Source: Persicaria tinctoria (Eukaryota; Streptophyta; Magnoliopsida; Caryophyllales; Polygonaceae). From it: a stretch of DNA of 64,000 bases. The position numbers were made by a program, and so were the translations under genes. The stretch covers positions 21,462,615 through 21,526,614 of the forward strand of contig JBANSL010000012.1 in the NCBI GenBank assembly GCA_037127255.1, read 5' to 3'. The notes under the pieces are model-generated. The model had not been told where the DNA came from. It did not search any database and worked only from the letters and a program-made list of their open reading frames with translations. Positions 45,366 to 58,478 of the stretch are shown piece after piece (position 1 is the first letter of the stretch; each line of letters begins with the position of its first letter).

Positions 45366-46477
45366 CTAGTGTAATACCCGTGCCTTAAAGTCACGGGAGT
45401 TTGATCTATTTTAATTTGAACATCATTTTATATATCTATAATATATACTATATTAATATATACTTGTTTATAACAAAAATATGTACGTATAAAGTTTTTT
45501 TTGTAGTTTATAAATTAGTTGGAAAGAGATACAATACAAATTTTTAAAATGATTTAATAAGGTAAAGTAGTAATAATACTCAAACACACCACCTAATATA
45601 ATTGAAATAAATATATAATTATTGTCATAAGCACATGATTGTGCGAATACTTTTGAAGTTATGTAGATATACATAACTTATTCATTATTTTCATTAGAAA
45701 GATGGCTAGAAAGATAGGGAAATTAATAGTGAAAATAAAGGTAAGATGGTAAAAATAAAATGATCCTAAAAGGTAGAAAAATGATCTAAGAAGCCTCTTC
45801 TAAGATGTAAAATAAGCATTAGTAATGCTTGTAAGTCTTAAAATATTATTTATTTTTCGATAGTCATTTAAGATGTCTAAAATAAGAAAATTGTAAGATT
45901 TTTTTTTTGGCTCTAACTGATTTTTATAATTAATTTTTGAAATCGAGTATTCACAAATAGATTATTTTTCCTAAATTCATAAAAAAATAATTTGCAAGCC
46001 TAAGGAGAAGACTAAATTCATAAAAAAAAAATTCATAAATATTTTAAAGTTTCCATAATGATATTGACCAATAAGAAAAGCTCATTTGAATAAAAAAAAT
46101 TCAACTTTAATTGTGAGCGTGACACATCTGCAAAATGCTAGCAGAATTAGTAATATTAATAGATAGATAATAGATATATTGCAATCGGAAAAAAAAAATA
46201 GAAACATGTCTCAATATTTACGACAATATAACCGAAAATAAATAAAAAATGAATGGATTCAAATCATATTTAAAATAGGAAAAAAATATTATAAAGTTTC
46301 CATAATGATATTGACCAATAAGAAAAGCTCATTTGAATAAAAAATTCAACTTTAATTGTGAGCGTGACACGTCAGCAAAATGCTAGCAGAATTAGTAATA
46401 TTAATAGATAGATTATTATTATTATTATTAATTAATCGATTTTTATTTTGACATTTCATTTAATTGTCTAGATATTT
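45366..46477 (-). mobile_element. Helitron 3 with 5'-end units
   Basis: CTAG 45366-45369, hairpin 45377-45397 (one base changed in the stem). Body to about 45960, then two 5'-end units. Broken at 46477 by a solo LTR. Confidence 0.75.
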
Positions 46478-47679
46478 TGTAAAGGCTCGGATTTTCAAAT
46501 CCTAATTTTCTGGAATAAGAGAATTAAAAATGAAATTTAAATCGGTTTTAAAACTTGTTTAGTGGATTCCGACCGGAGTATAAATTTAACGAACAATTTC
46601 CGTCCTTTTAAAAAATCTAATTAATCGAGAGAGCGAGAGTCAGAAAAACTAACATTTAAGAACTAATTGCGGGATTCAAAATTAACGTATTCGAGATTTA
46701 TTCCGGGTATTGTTTTAACCAATTTCACACTCTACCCCACCCACTCCCTCTTACCTTACCCTGCAACCCGAACCCGAACCCATCCCCTACCTATTTCACC
46801 CCTCACTTTCACCTGCTCACCATCACTGTCATCATCGTCGTTCTTCACCATCACCTTCACCGACTCCCTCTCTCACTCTCCCGCTCCCATAGGTGGACCA
46901 TTCCCACTCCATTTTGATTCATCTCCATCACACATCATCACCATCACCATTTTACCAACATCATCGTCGCCACCATTCCATCATCACCGTCTCCTCCTCC
47001 TTCTTCCCTCCTTCCACCTCGAGCCACCAGAAGAAGGTCCCACGCACCCCTCGGAGCCACCACCAGCAGCCGGAGCAGCCCAGAAGCTCCCCAGCGCCGC
47101 CGAAGGCCACCGGAACCCCGTCGCCCCGTTCGAGCGCGAACAATCTTCCGGTAAGCCGTTCTCCTTTGTTTCCGATCCAAATTACCCCCGAGCTCCTTCA
47201 TCACACTCCCCCATGTCCGACGCAGGTCCGATAAGCCATCGCGAGCCACCGACGACGCCCATACCTCCGATCTAGAGCTCCGAAGTCCCGAATCATCTCG
47301 GTGAGCTTCCGCCATTTATTTCCTTCCTCAATTCGAATCCATGCTTCCTTCGATGTTTAGATTAGTCCAGTGTGAGTGAGGGCTGAGTGCGGGTCGATCG
47401 GATGGGCTCGAGAGCTGCGGCGAGCTCGAGAGCGTGTCCGAGAGGGTGAGGCGAGCTTGAGAGCGCTGGAAGGGAACGAGGCCAGGAGTGCGAGCGACGA
47501 GCGAGCTAGCGAGGCGAGGTGGAGCTGAGCGCAGAGCAACGCCAGCGAAGGAGGCCGGGAGGTGGAGCTCAGGCTCACCGGCGGAATTCCTCGACGGAGC
47601 AGTGACAACCATGGCGGGGCGGGATCTTCGTTTGAAATCAAGAAGGAGATGCCAATGTGGCATTGTGGCCCCTGTTTAG

Positions 47680-47694
47680 TTGTGTGTGTGTGTG

Positions 47695-47762
<68 letters not shown>
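47680..47762. repeat. (TG)n(TA)n microsatellite
   Basis: A (TG)n run of about 11 units passes into about 28 TA units inside the solo LTR. Confidence 0.95.
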
Positions 47763-47765
<3 letters not shown>

Positions 47766-48331
47766 TTTAGTATTGAACCGGTTGGGTTTAGGCGGGTTCG
47801 ATTCGGTTCGGTTCGGTTGGATTTAAATGGGTTTGGTTCGGTTCGGGTTTAAACGTTTACTTATTTAATTATTTATTTAGCTAATTAATATTATTTGAGG
47901 ATTTAAAAGGGAAAATATTATTTTGGAGATTTTCTAAAGGGTTGGTTTTATTAAATAAAAGTGGTTGGAATTTTAAAGGATTTGGAATATATTTTATGAA
48001 AAGTGGTTAATAAAGAGTATTTAAAATATCATATAATGTTATTTGGACTTAGAGATTAAAATGAATTTGGAAAAGAATTTCAAGGTTGGAGAGTGATTTA
48101 ATAAATAAATTGAAAAAGGAATTTAGCGAGTATTTTCAAGAGTCGAAATCCTTAACTGTTTGATTCGGATTCCAAAGTGGTTTTGGAACTAACTTGGGAA
48201 TTATACTTTTTCGAGGACTGACTAGCATGATAATATGATCGTTTGACTAACGGTATGATATGTGTGACTAATAGCATGATATTATAATGATTATTAGAAG
48301 CGAGTAAATGTTCGATACTTATGATGATAAT

Positions 48332-48332
<1 letters not shown>

Positions 48333-48414
<82 letters not shown>
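48333..48414. repeat. (AT)n microsatellite
   Basis: About 40 uninterrupted AT units inside the solo LTR. Confidence 0.95.
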
Positions 48415-48416
<2 letters not shown>

Positions 48417-49790
48417 TTATGGAAAGTACGAGTATAAAATGATAGTATGCGAATTTGACTAAGTATGATATGGAGGTTGTCATGAGATGAGGATGATGTT
48501 ATGATCAAATTGAGAAAGATGTTAATTTATAAGATATGATGAGACAATATGAGAATTGAAAATGAGATGATAATGTCAATAATGACAAGTTGGTTGAGTT
48601 ATCTTATGTGTGTATCTTACATGTTTCATATGTGACTTGTGTGTTTTGTGTAAATTAGACTTAGACTTATTATGTTATTTATGGGATTACTAGGTGATCT
48701 CTGATAAGTTGGATTGCTTTCCATTGCTGATCATTGTTTGGATTCTGCGCTTCTCCAGGTAAGTTCTTTGAACTTACTCATGATGGTCGCTCTATGCACT
48801 GGGTGTTATATAGTAGGCTAGTGTTCATGCACCATACGACTTAGAATCGCGCTTAGGATCTAAATTGGCAACCATATGACTTGCTATATGTCTTTGCTAG
48901 AAAACGGCCGTTATAGGTGTTTATTAGATGTGACCTTTTTCTCTATTTTTGTCATCTTAGTGGGGCTTATTATAGAAAGTTGCTTGCACTTGATGGGTGA
49001 GGTAGGCTTTTTGGTAATAAGTCACCATAGGACTCTTAGAGCATTAGGCCTTATATGAGTGTCGTTGTTTGCCTTCCCTTCATAGTTAGTAGGCTCCTTA
49101 CGTAGGGACGGCCTGCACCGTGGGTGAGGTAGTTCCCTTTGAAGGGAGTTGCTAGAGGATTCCTTATGAGCCTAGAGGGACATGCTATTTGGCATTTCTT
49201 GTAACTGCGCGCCTCTTTATTTATGTCCGCACTTAATTATTCGTATGCTTGTCTGTTTAAGTTCCGCCTTACATTACGCATTTCCTCTTAGGAATATGAT
49301 GCTTATTATATGCCTCTCAGAGTGTGTTTACACACGCGCATGAGTGGCCTGATGATTGACCCAGATCCCCCTCATTTTTTTTAGATTCAGGTAACCGCTA
49401 GCCGCTATCTTTGCTTATATGGATGCTTGGCGGGTTCAGACTTTTGGCGTTAGATTGAGAGCTCGAGAGACCACTAGACTCCCTCTCTTTTATACTCTTT
49501 TACGTTGTGTTGTCCCGGCTCTGCCGTGGCACCTTTGGGATTGTATTTTGTTCTAACTTCACTTATGTTGGTTGCATGCCTAAATGGATTTTCCGCGTTG
49601 TAGACTTAGGACAGGCACAGGGGTTTACCCCGGGGTCTCCAACGGACCTTACGAATTTGGGTGCGAAATCCCGCTTTAAACTACAAATCTTCGGTTTCAA
49701 ACCTTCAACCTGTACTCGGAGCGCAAGATCGTAACGAGGGGTTTTATCCCTCGAAACGTAACTCGGGAATCATAATACTGGGCCGTTACA

Positions 49791-51125
49791 TATTTTTAAT
49801 ATGATTGTGATAAATATAATATAGGAAACAAATATTTAAACTTCCCTTAATAACATCAATTAATAACATCAATTAAAGTTGTTTAAAAAATTCAACTTTA
49901 ATTTACAGAGCGACACGTCAGCAAAATGCTAGCAGAATTAGTAATATTAATAGATAGATATATATTGCAATCGGAAAAAATATTGGAAACATGCCTCAAT
50001 ATTTATGCCAATATAACCGAAAAAAAAAGGGAATTGATTAAAATCATATTTAAAATAGGAAACAAATATTTTAAAGTTTCCATAATAATATTTACCAATA
50101 AGGAAAGCTCATTTGAATAAAAAATTCAACTTTAACTGTGAGCGTGACACGTCAGCAAAATGCTAGCAGAATTAGTAATATTAATAGATAGATTAATAGA
50201 TAGATAGATTAATAATAGATAGATAGATAGATATTTTTAATACAATTGTGATGAATATAATATAGGAAACAAATATTTAAACTTCCCTTAATAACATCAA
50301 TTAATAACATCAATTAAAGTTGATTAAAATATTCAACTTTAATTTACAGAGCGACACGTCAGCAAAATGCTAGCAGAATTAGTAATATTAATAGATAGAT
50401 ACATAGATTAATAGATAGATAGATATATTGCAATCAGAAAAAAAAATGGAAATATGTCTCAATATTTAAGACAATATAACCGAAAATTAAAAAAAAAGGG
50501 AACGGATTCAAATCATATTTAAAATAGGAAACAAATACTTTAAAGTTTCCATAATAATATTGACCAATAAGAAAAGCTCATTTGAATAAAAAAATCAACT
50601 TTAATTGTGAGCGTGACACATCAGCAAAATGCTAGCATAATTAGTAATATTAATAATAGATAGATTAATAGATAGATAGATTAATAATAGATAGATAGAT
50701 AGATATTTTTAATACAATTGTGATGAATATAATATAGGAAACAAATATTTAAACTTCCCTTAATAACATCAATTAATAACATCAATTAAAGTTGATTAAA
50801 ATATTCAACTTTAATTTACAGAGCGACACGTCAGCAAAATGCTAGCAGAATTAGTAATATTAATAGATAGATACATAGATTAATAGATAGATAGATATAT
50901 TGCAATCAGAAAAAAAAATGGAAATATGTCTCAATATTTAAGACAATATAACCGAAAATTAAAAAAAAAGGGAACGGATTCAAATCATATTTAAAATAGG
51001 AAACAAATACTTTAAAGTTTCCATAATAATATTGACCAATAAGAAAAGCTCATTTGAATAAAAAAATCAACTTTAATTGTGAGCGTGACACATCAGCAAA
51101 ATGCTAGCATAATTAGTAATATTAA
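49791..51125 (-). repeat. Helitron 5'-end tandem array with a recent 472-bp duplication
   Basis: Alternating two unit types: one with TTGCAATCRGAAAAAAA and one with TTTTTAATACAATTGTGATG. Positions about 50230-50653 recur at about 50702-51125, including the private variants GACACATCAGC and GCTAGCATAATT. Confidence 0.8.
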
Positions 51126-52600
51126 CTAGTGTAATACCCGTGCCTTCAAGGCACGGGAGTTTGATCCATTTTAATTTGAACTTCATTTTATATATCTATA
51201 TCTATAATATATACTATATTAATGTATACTTGTTTATAACAAAAATATGTACGTATAAAGTTTATAAATTAGTTGGAAAGAGATACAATACAAATTTTTT
51301 AAAATGATTTAATAATTAAGGTAAAGTAGTAATAATACTCAAACACACCACCTAATATAATTGGAATAAATATATAATTATTGTCATAAGCACATGATTG
51401 TGCGAATACTTTTGAAGTTATGTAGATATACATAACTTATTCATTATTTTCATTAGAAAGATGGCTAGAAAGAGAGTGAAATTAATAGTGAAAATAAAGG
51501 TAAGATGGTAAAAATAAAAAGATCATAAAATTAAGGTAGAGAAATGGTCTAAGAAGCCTCATCTAAGATGTAAAATAAACATTAGTAATGCTTGTAAGTC
51601 TTAAAATATTACTCCCTTCGTCCTAAAATACATGGGCTTTTAGCCTTTAGCACAAGTTTTAATAAAACACATTACTTTTAAAAAAACATCATCATTGCAC
51701 TAACTTTTTCATAAATTTTATTATTTTTTAACAACCACTACACATTTTAAGCAATCAAATTATTTTAAAAAGTGAACAACAGACAAACCAATACAAATCA
51801 TTACAACTTCCTACTTAGAAAACATAAAAGTCCATCTATCGTTTGACAAAATTTTACCTCTGAAAACCCATGTATTATTGGACGGAAAGAGTATTTATTT
51901 TTCGCTAGTCATTTAAGTTGTCTAAAATAAGTATATTGTAAGAAAAAACTTTTTTTTTGGCTCTAACTGATTTTTATAATTAAATTTTGAAATCAAGTAT
52001 TCACAAATAGATTATTTTTCCTAACTTCATAAAAAACAAATTTTGCAAGCCTTAAAATATTGAAATTATAATAAGGGCCTTCTAGGTTGTATAAAATAAA
52101 TATAGATGTAAAATATCATTTTGAATTTTTTTCTTCAATATTTGAAGCCAAACACCCAGAAATTAACCTTAAAAAAGTGTTTATTTATTTATTCAAATTT
52201 CACATTTGCTTTTCTAAAAATATATAATTTTTGTATGTAGATCTTAAAATGATTGTTTTTTACTATTCCTAATCGTCATTTAAGATGTTTAGAATAAATA
52301 TAATTTCTATCTGAAAAAATCTTAGGTTAAAAATTTAAATAGATGTCATGTAGAATGTGTAGAGTTAGTATAGATTTATTCATTTTCGATAATTATTTTT
52401 TCTACAATTTTTGAAGGATAACATGTGCAAAAAATAATCTCTTCTTAAAATTAATGATGTTTCGCTTCCATCTCCAAAAATATTTAAAAATTTTCAAGAA
52501 AAAAGATGTATATACGATATAATATGTAAATTTTGAGAAGAAATATGATTTTGAGAATCATTGATTTTTATAATTACTTTTTATTTTGACATTTGAATTA
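51126..52600 (-). mobile_element. Helitron 4, longest body
   Basis: CTAG 51126-51129, perfect-stem hairpin 51137-51157. The body continues beyond those of the other copies to about 52560, without Rep/helicase ORF. A MITE is inserted at 51612-51891. Confidence 0.75.
51612..51891. mobile_element. Stowaway-type MITE, 280 bp
   Basis: Ends CTCCCTTCGTCCTAAAATAC and GTATTATTGGACGGAAAGAG, imperfect inverted repeats, flanked by TA on both sides. The other Helitron copies read AAATATTATTTATTTTT at this place, the empty site. Confidence 0.9.
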
Positions 52601-53279
52601 AATATCTATCCATTTTTAATATGACTAATAAATATAATATTGGAAACAAATATTTAAACTTCCCTAAATAATATCGATTAATAAGAAGGGAAACTTTTGA
52701 TTAGTATGAAAATAAGAAACAAATATGCTTAAAATATGAAACGTGTATTTTAAAATTTCAGCAATAATATTGACCAATAAGAAAATACCATTTGAATAAA
52801 AAAATTAAGTTTAATTGTGGGCGTGACACGTCAGCAAAATGCTAGCAGAATTAGTATTATTATTATTCGATTTTTATTTTAAAATTTGAATTATTTGTCT
52901 AGACATTTTTAATACGATTCTAATGAATATAATATAGGAAACAAATATTTAAACTTCCCTTAATAACATCGATTAATAAGAAAGGAAACTTTTGATTAAA
53001 ACATTCAACTTTAATTTACAGAGCGACACGTCAGCAATATGCTAGCAGAATTAGTAATATTAATAGAAGATTATTAGATTTTTATTTTGACATTTGAATT
53101 ATTTGTCTAGACATTTTTAATACGATTCTGATGAATATAATATAGGAAACAAATATTTAAACTTCCCTTAATAACATCGATTAATAAGAAAGGAAACTTT
53201 TGATTAAAATATTCAACTTTAATTTACAGAGCGACACGTCAGCAAAATGCTAGCAGAATTAGTAATATTAATAGAAGAT

Positions 53280-53281
53280 TA

Positions 53282-53332
<51 letters not shown>

Positions 53333-53335
53333 TAT
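53280..53335. repeat. (GATA)n microsatellite at unit junction
   Basis: About 12 tandem GATA units between TAATATTAATAGA and TATTGCCATCGG. Confidence 0.9.
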
Positions 53336-53810
53336 TGCCATCGGAAAAAAAAATATGGAAACATGTCTCGATATTTACGAAAATATAACCGAAAATGAAA
53401 AAAAAGGGAATGGATTCAAATCATATTTAAAATAGGAAAAAAATACTTTAAAGTTTCCATAATAATATTGACCAATAAGAAAAGCTCATTTGAATAAAAA
53501 AAATCAACTTTAATTGTGAGCGTTACACGTCAGCAAAATGCTAGCAGAATTAGTAATATTAATAGATAGATATATTGCAATCGGAAAAAAATGGAAACAT
53601 GTCTCAATATTTACGACAATATAACCGAAAATAAAAAAAGGGAATGGATTCAAATCATATTTAAAATGGGAAACAAATATTTTAAAGTTTCCATAATAAT
53701 ATTGACCAATAAGAAAAGCTCATTTGAATAAAAAATTCAACTTTAATTCTGAGCGTGACACGTCAGCAAAATGCTAGCAGAATTAGTAATATTAATAGAT
53801 AGATAGATTA

Positions 53811-53841
<31 letters not shown>

Positions 53842-54337
53842 TATTGCCATCGGAAAAAAAAAATGGAAACATGTCTCGATATTTCCGAAAATATAACCGA
53901 AAATAAAAAAAAAGGGAATGGATTCAAATCATATTTAAAATGGGAAACAAATATTTTAAAGTTTCCATAATAATATTGACCAATAAGAAAAGCTCATTTG
54001 AATAAAAAATTCAACTTTAATTGTGAGCGTGACACGTCAGCAAAATGCTAGCAGAATTAGTAATATTAATAGATAGATAGATAGATAGATAGATATATTG
54101 CCATTGGAAAAAAAAAACGGAAACATATCTCGATATTTACGAAAATATAACCGAAAATAAAAAAAAGGGAATGGATTCAAATCATATTTAAAATAGGAAA
54201 CAAATACTTTAAAGTTTCGAAAATAATATTGACCAATAAGAAAAGGTCATTTGAATAAAAAATTCAACTTTAATTGTGAGGGTGACACGTCAGCAAAATG
54301 CTAGCAGAATTAGTAATATTAATAGATAGATAGATTA

Positions 54338-54368
<31 letters not shown>

Positions 54369-54597
54369 TATTGCCATCGGAAAAAAAAAATTATGGAAAA
54401 CATGTCTCGATATTTACGAAAATATAACCGAAAATAAAAAAAAAGGAATGGATTCAAATCATATTTAAAATAGGAAACAAATACTTTAAAGTTTCGATAA
54501 TAATATTGACCAATAAGAAAAGGTCATTTGAATAAAAAATTCAACTTTAATTGTGAGGGTGACACGTCAGCAAAATGCTAGCAGAATTAGTAATATT

Positions 54598-54598
54598 A

Positions 54599-54664
<66 letters not shown>

Positions 54665-54704
54665 TGATAGATTGATAGATTGATAGATTGATAGATTGAT
54701 AGAT
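54598..54704. repeat. (GATA)n with (TTGATAGA)n variant
   Basis: About 16 GATA units followed by five to six TTGATAGA units, the longest run in the array. Confidence 0.92.
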
Positions 54705-55101
54705 TGCCATCGGAAAAAAAAATGGAAACATGTCTCGATATTTACGAAAATATAACCGAAACTAAAAAAAAGGAATGGATTCAAATCATATTTAAAATAG
54801 GAAACAAATACTTTAAAGTTTCGATAATAATATTGACCAATAAGAAAAGGTCATTTGAATAAAAAAATTCAACTTTAATTGTGAGGGTGACACGTCAGCA
54901 AAATGCTAGCAGAATTAGTAATATTAATAGATAGATAGATTAATAGATAGATAGATAGATAGATAGATATATTGCCATCGGAAAAAAAAAAATATGGAAA
55001 CATGTCTCGATATTTACGAAAATATAACCGAAAATAAAAAAAAGGGAATGGATTCAAATCATATTTAAAATAGGAAACAAATACTTTAAAGTTTCCATAA
55101 T

Positions 55102-57712
55102 TGTAACGGCCCAGGATTATGATTCCCAGGATACGTTTCGAGGGATAAAACCCCTCGTAAGGACCTTGCGCCCCGAGTACAGGTTGAAGGTTTCAAAACT
55201 TACTTTAATGTTTTCAAAGGGGGATTTCGTACCCAAAATCGAAGGGATCGTTGGAATCCCCGGGGAAGTCCCCTGTACCTGTCGTAAGTCTAAGCGTGGA
55301 AATCGGAAATAGTGCGACTAGCGGAAATAAGCGTAATACAAGAGGGTGCCACGGCAGAGCCGGGTCAAAACGGAGTCAAGTATAAATCCAAAATATAATC
55401 AGAGTCTAGTGAAGTCTATACTCCAACGCTCACTCTCCGCCGACAAAACGACCCGCGCAAATAGGCAAACAGCACCGATAGGATGAACATAGATAATACC
55501 TAAAAAAATTGATATGGGGCGGGATCAGATCGATGCCCACTTCTCTGCATCCCAACCATAAGCACACATATACGCTATTCCTAATAAAGATGCTTCTAGA
55601 TGCGCGGCGGAATAATAATACACTAACATGCTCCTAAGATCAAGTGCATAATAATAATAAGGCCTTAGCACAGAATACCAAGTGGTATATCCCTCTCCTA
55701 CCTCCACCCCTTCCGATAGGTGGAGACTGGCCAGCTCGTGAATGCATTCATTCATAATTGGGCGGCACACATGCCTAACCCGCTCCACAATAAAGCCCGC
55801 AGGCATATCATAATAAAAGGAAGTGCATGACTCGATTGACTCAGGGTACCCGATGAGGCTGGGCTACCCTATGACCCTAGCAAGGACTCTAGTTACTTCA
55901 CAGATAACGGCCGTTCTGTTTACATACGCATAAAGAAATAGGATGCTCAACGATCAATGCAACCTAGCATGGTACTACATGGCATGCTGATCATGAATGC
56001 AACACCTAGTATATCATGCACCTATAGCAGGGAATCACTCTATTCAATCTGAGTAAGCTCCGAAGAGACTTACCTGGTATCGCAGAACAGCAAAAGGCAA
56101 TCAACCAGGCGATATGAAATCCGACACGTCACAGATGATCACCTAACAAGTATAAGCACATCAATGAGTCTATCTCTAAGGTACACAAAGCATAGAAGTA
56201 TCACACACGCAACTTCACAACTTAACATAATAACCATCACATCATCATTTCCATATCATCAACCTTATCTCATAATCTATCATCTCAATATCTCACAACC
56301 ATACTCAACATATCCTCCAATTCATACTTAACCAATTTGCATGCCATCATTTCAAAATCTTACTTAGCATATAATTGCACATCTTCAACATAATCATATA
56401 ACATTTAACCACATTAATAAATCACCACAATATCACATTTTAAATCTCAAACAACATCTTATATTTTAAATCCCAATCATTTACATATTACTTCTAACAT
56501 CACTTTATTTTAGCATCTTTATAAAATATTTATAAAATCCCAACAATACTCATTTAAATCAAACATCCCTTTTTAAATTACCAAACCAAACCCTTATTTA
56601 ATAAAAACCCCAAACCGGACCCTATTTAAACAAACCCAAACCGAACCGAGCCCCTTTTTTAAATGACCCAAACCGAGCCCTTATGTTGTTAATAACCCAC
56701 TCAAACCGGACCCCTTTTTGTCTTAAACAACCCACCCAAAACTGGACCTAAAATAGGCCCAAAGCCTTGTTTTTATAACACCAATGTCGGCCCACTGAAT
56801 TAGGCCCAACCATCCAATTTCTTCCATCTCTCAAAACCGAGCTGGAGGTTTTAAAAAAAAGAAGATGGGACCCAGGTGAGGTGGCGCCTATGTGGCCAAG
56901 GGACCCACGAGTCCTCTCTTCTTCTTCCACCTTTGGCCGAACAGAGACGGAAGCAGGGCTGTGTGCCCAGAAAATGGCGGAGGGAAGAGGAGAAGGGAGG
57001 AGGGGTGTTAAAGGAAAGGCTTTACAAGGTTTTGGAGTCGGAACGGAGGATCGAAGACTTACCGAGGGCGTTCGAAAACAGGGGCGGCGCTTCTGCTGCT
57101 GCTGGTGGCCGGCGACGGAGACTGGTGGGGAGGCGGTGGTCGACACTGGTGGTGACGGAGGTGCGGCAGCAAGGTGGGAGGTGGTGAGGTGGTGGAAGGG
57201 TGTGGGCGGCAACAAAGGAGGTTGAAGGGGGTGCTCTTCGGCGCTTCCCTCCAAGGGAGAAAGGAGCTCTGTTGGGTTCTGTATTTGTGTGGAGGGAGGT
57301 GTTCATTATTCAGATTTTTATGGACAAAATCTTTGCTTTCTTAGTTGTAACCATCGGACAAGGCATGGGAAAAAGGGTGTACTCATTTCCATTCTTGGTA
57401 AGTCAAAGAAGGTAAGAAAGAAAGGTGTAGGTGAGTGTTGGGTTACTTTGGGAAAATTGAAAGAGATGGGGAAATTTGAAATTAAGCTCAAATTGTGGAA
57501 CCCAATGTTGAATTGGATAAGGATGTGAGAAAGATGACGGAATTGAGATCTCGAGTCGGGAATTTAAATTTCCGCTGATTGATCATTCAAAACCGAAATG
57601 AATGACGGAATTGATTTTTAAATCGGAAAATTTGGGTCGGAATTTATTTTAAATTCATTTTGATTTTCATATTTAGCCAAAAATTTATATTTTAAAAATC
57701 CGAGCCTTTACA
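55102..57712 (-). repeat. 3' LTR of the autonomous element, subfamily 2 (2.61 kb)
   Basis: Edges TGTAACGGCC … GAGCCTTTACA. Shares with the T2 LTR a segment (ACACGTCACAGATGATCACC) absent from subfamily 1. GC-rich stretch at about 56870-57250 yields spurious ORFs. Confidence 0.9.
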
Positions 57713-57726
57713 TCATCCACCTCTAA
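57713..57726 (-). other. Polypurine tract
   Basis: The minus strand reads TTAGAGGTGGATGA directly before the LTR start TGTAAAGGCTCGG. Confidence 0.85.
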
Positions 57727-58478
57727 AAACAAGTCTCGTCCCCGAGACTAAAATCATTCTAAGGTGGGGATGAAGTTGGAATTGGTGAGTCCAAGGATCA
57801 CGTCATCGATCCCGTAAGTACCTCATAAGTGCCCCCATGAGATCTCACAGTACCGTCGTCATGATCATAATACTCCCAATCGGTCGTAGTAAGGATGTGG
57901 CAGGGGCCCCTACCACACCCCACTCCGACTCCTCGGGCATACCATAACTCGAAACCATCATGACGTCTCCGCTAGGTCTTAGCAAGCGATCTACAGGTGC
58001 CCCCATACATGCTTGTATCCACTTCGTGGGGCGTCATAATGAAAGCTCGGGTTGGAAGAGTTTTCTCAAAATCTATGTTTCCTTTTTAAATCACCCTTTG
58101 ATATTTTTTTTTTTTTTTTTTATTCGACATTAAACAAGGCATTCCCAAACTTCCCAATTTCCCAATCATTCTACATCCACCTCTAAAGGCTAATCCCACA
58201 TTCTCTTCCTAGGTTCCGAGTCAAATCATAATTCCACATTTCAATCTCTAGCATTTCTAATATTAGGCATCATGGATATAGAAGAGTGATCATATTCTCA
58301 AGATAAGCAGGAGATTATAGCATGTCAAAGACAGTCACATACCATAATATCTAGCACATCATCATATCATCGAGGCTCATCACATCATATCACCAAGGAT
58401 CTGCACATAACTACCACGTATAAGCACACAAATCAGGGAGATACCACTAACCAATCCCAACCAACTAACTAGGCATAC
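57727..58478 (-). other. 3' untranslated region of the chromovirus
   Basis: About 0.75 kb between stop codon and PPT. No ORF. Shared with T2 (34424-about 35150), including GAGTCCAAGGATCACGTCAT. A T-run of about 20 lies at about 58106-58125. Confidence 0.7.

Larger units (their letters stand above)
46478..49790 (+). repeat. Solo LTR of the Tekay family in plus orientation, TATTT target duplication
   Basis: Begins TGTAAAGGCTCGG and ends GGGCCGTTACA, reverse to all other copies. TATTT at 46473-46477 and 49791-49795. The joined flank GTCTAGATATTTTTAATA matches uninterrupted units. More diverged than the other LTRs and enlarged by microsatellites. The plus-strand ORF at 46667-47275 is proline/serine-rich composition, not a recognised protein. 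Confidence 0.88.
52601..55101 (-). repeat. Helitron 5'-end tandem array, about ten units
   Basis: The motif GTCAGCAAAATGCTAGCAG recurs near 52830, 53030, 53235, 53528, 53760, 54035, 54290, 54565 and 54893. Spacing of roughly 200-330 bases varies with the length of the (GATA)n run between units. Cut at 55101 by the autonomous Tekay element. Confidence 0.85.

Noticed and set aside
46667..47275. 202-codon plus-strand ORF, Ser/Pro/His-rich
   Set aside because: Inside a solo LTR, low complexity, no domain, and overlapped by ORFs on the other strand of equal quality.
52601..55101. Regularly spaced repeats resembling a CRISPR array
   Set aside because: Units are 200-330 bases, AT-rich, diverged and match Helitron ends; this is eukaryotic DNA.
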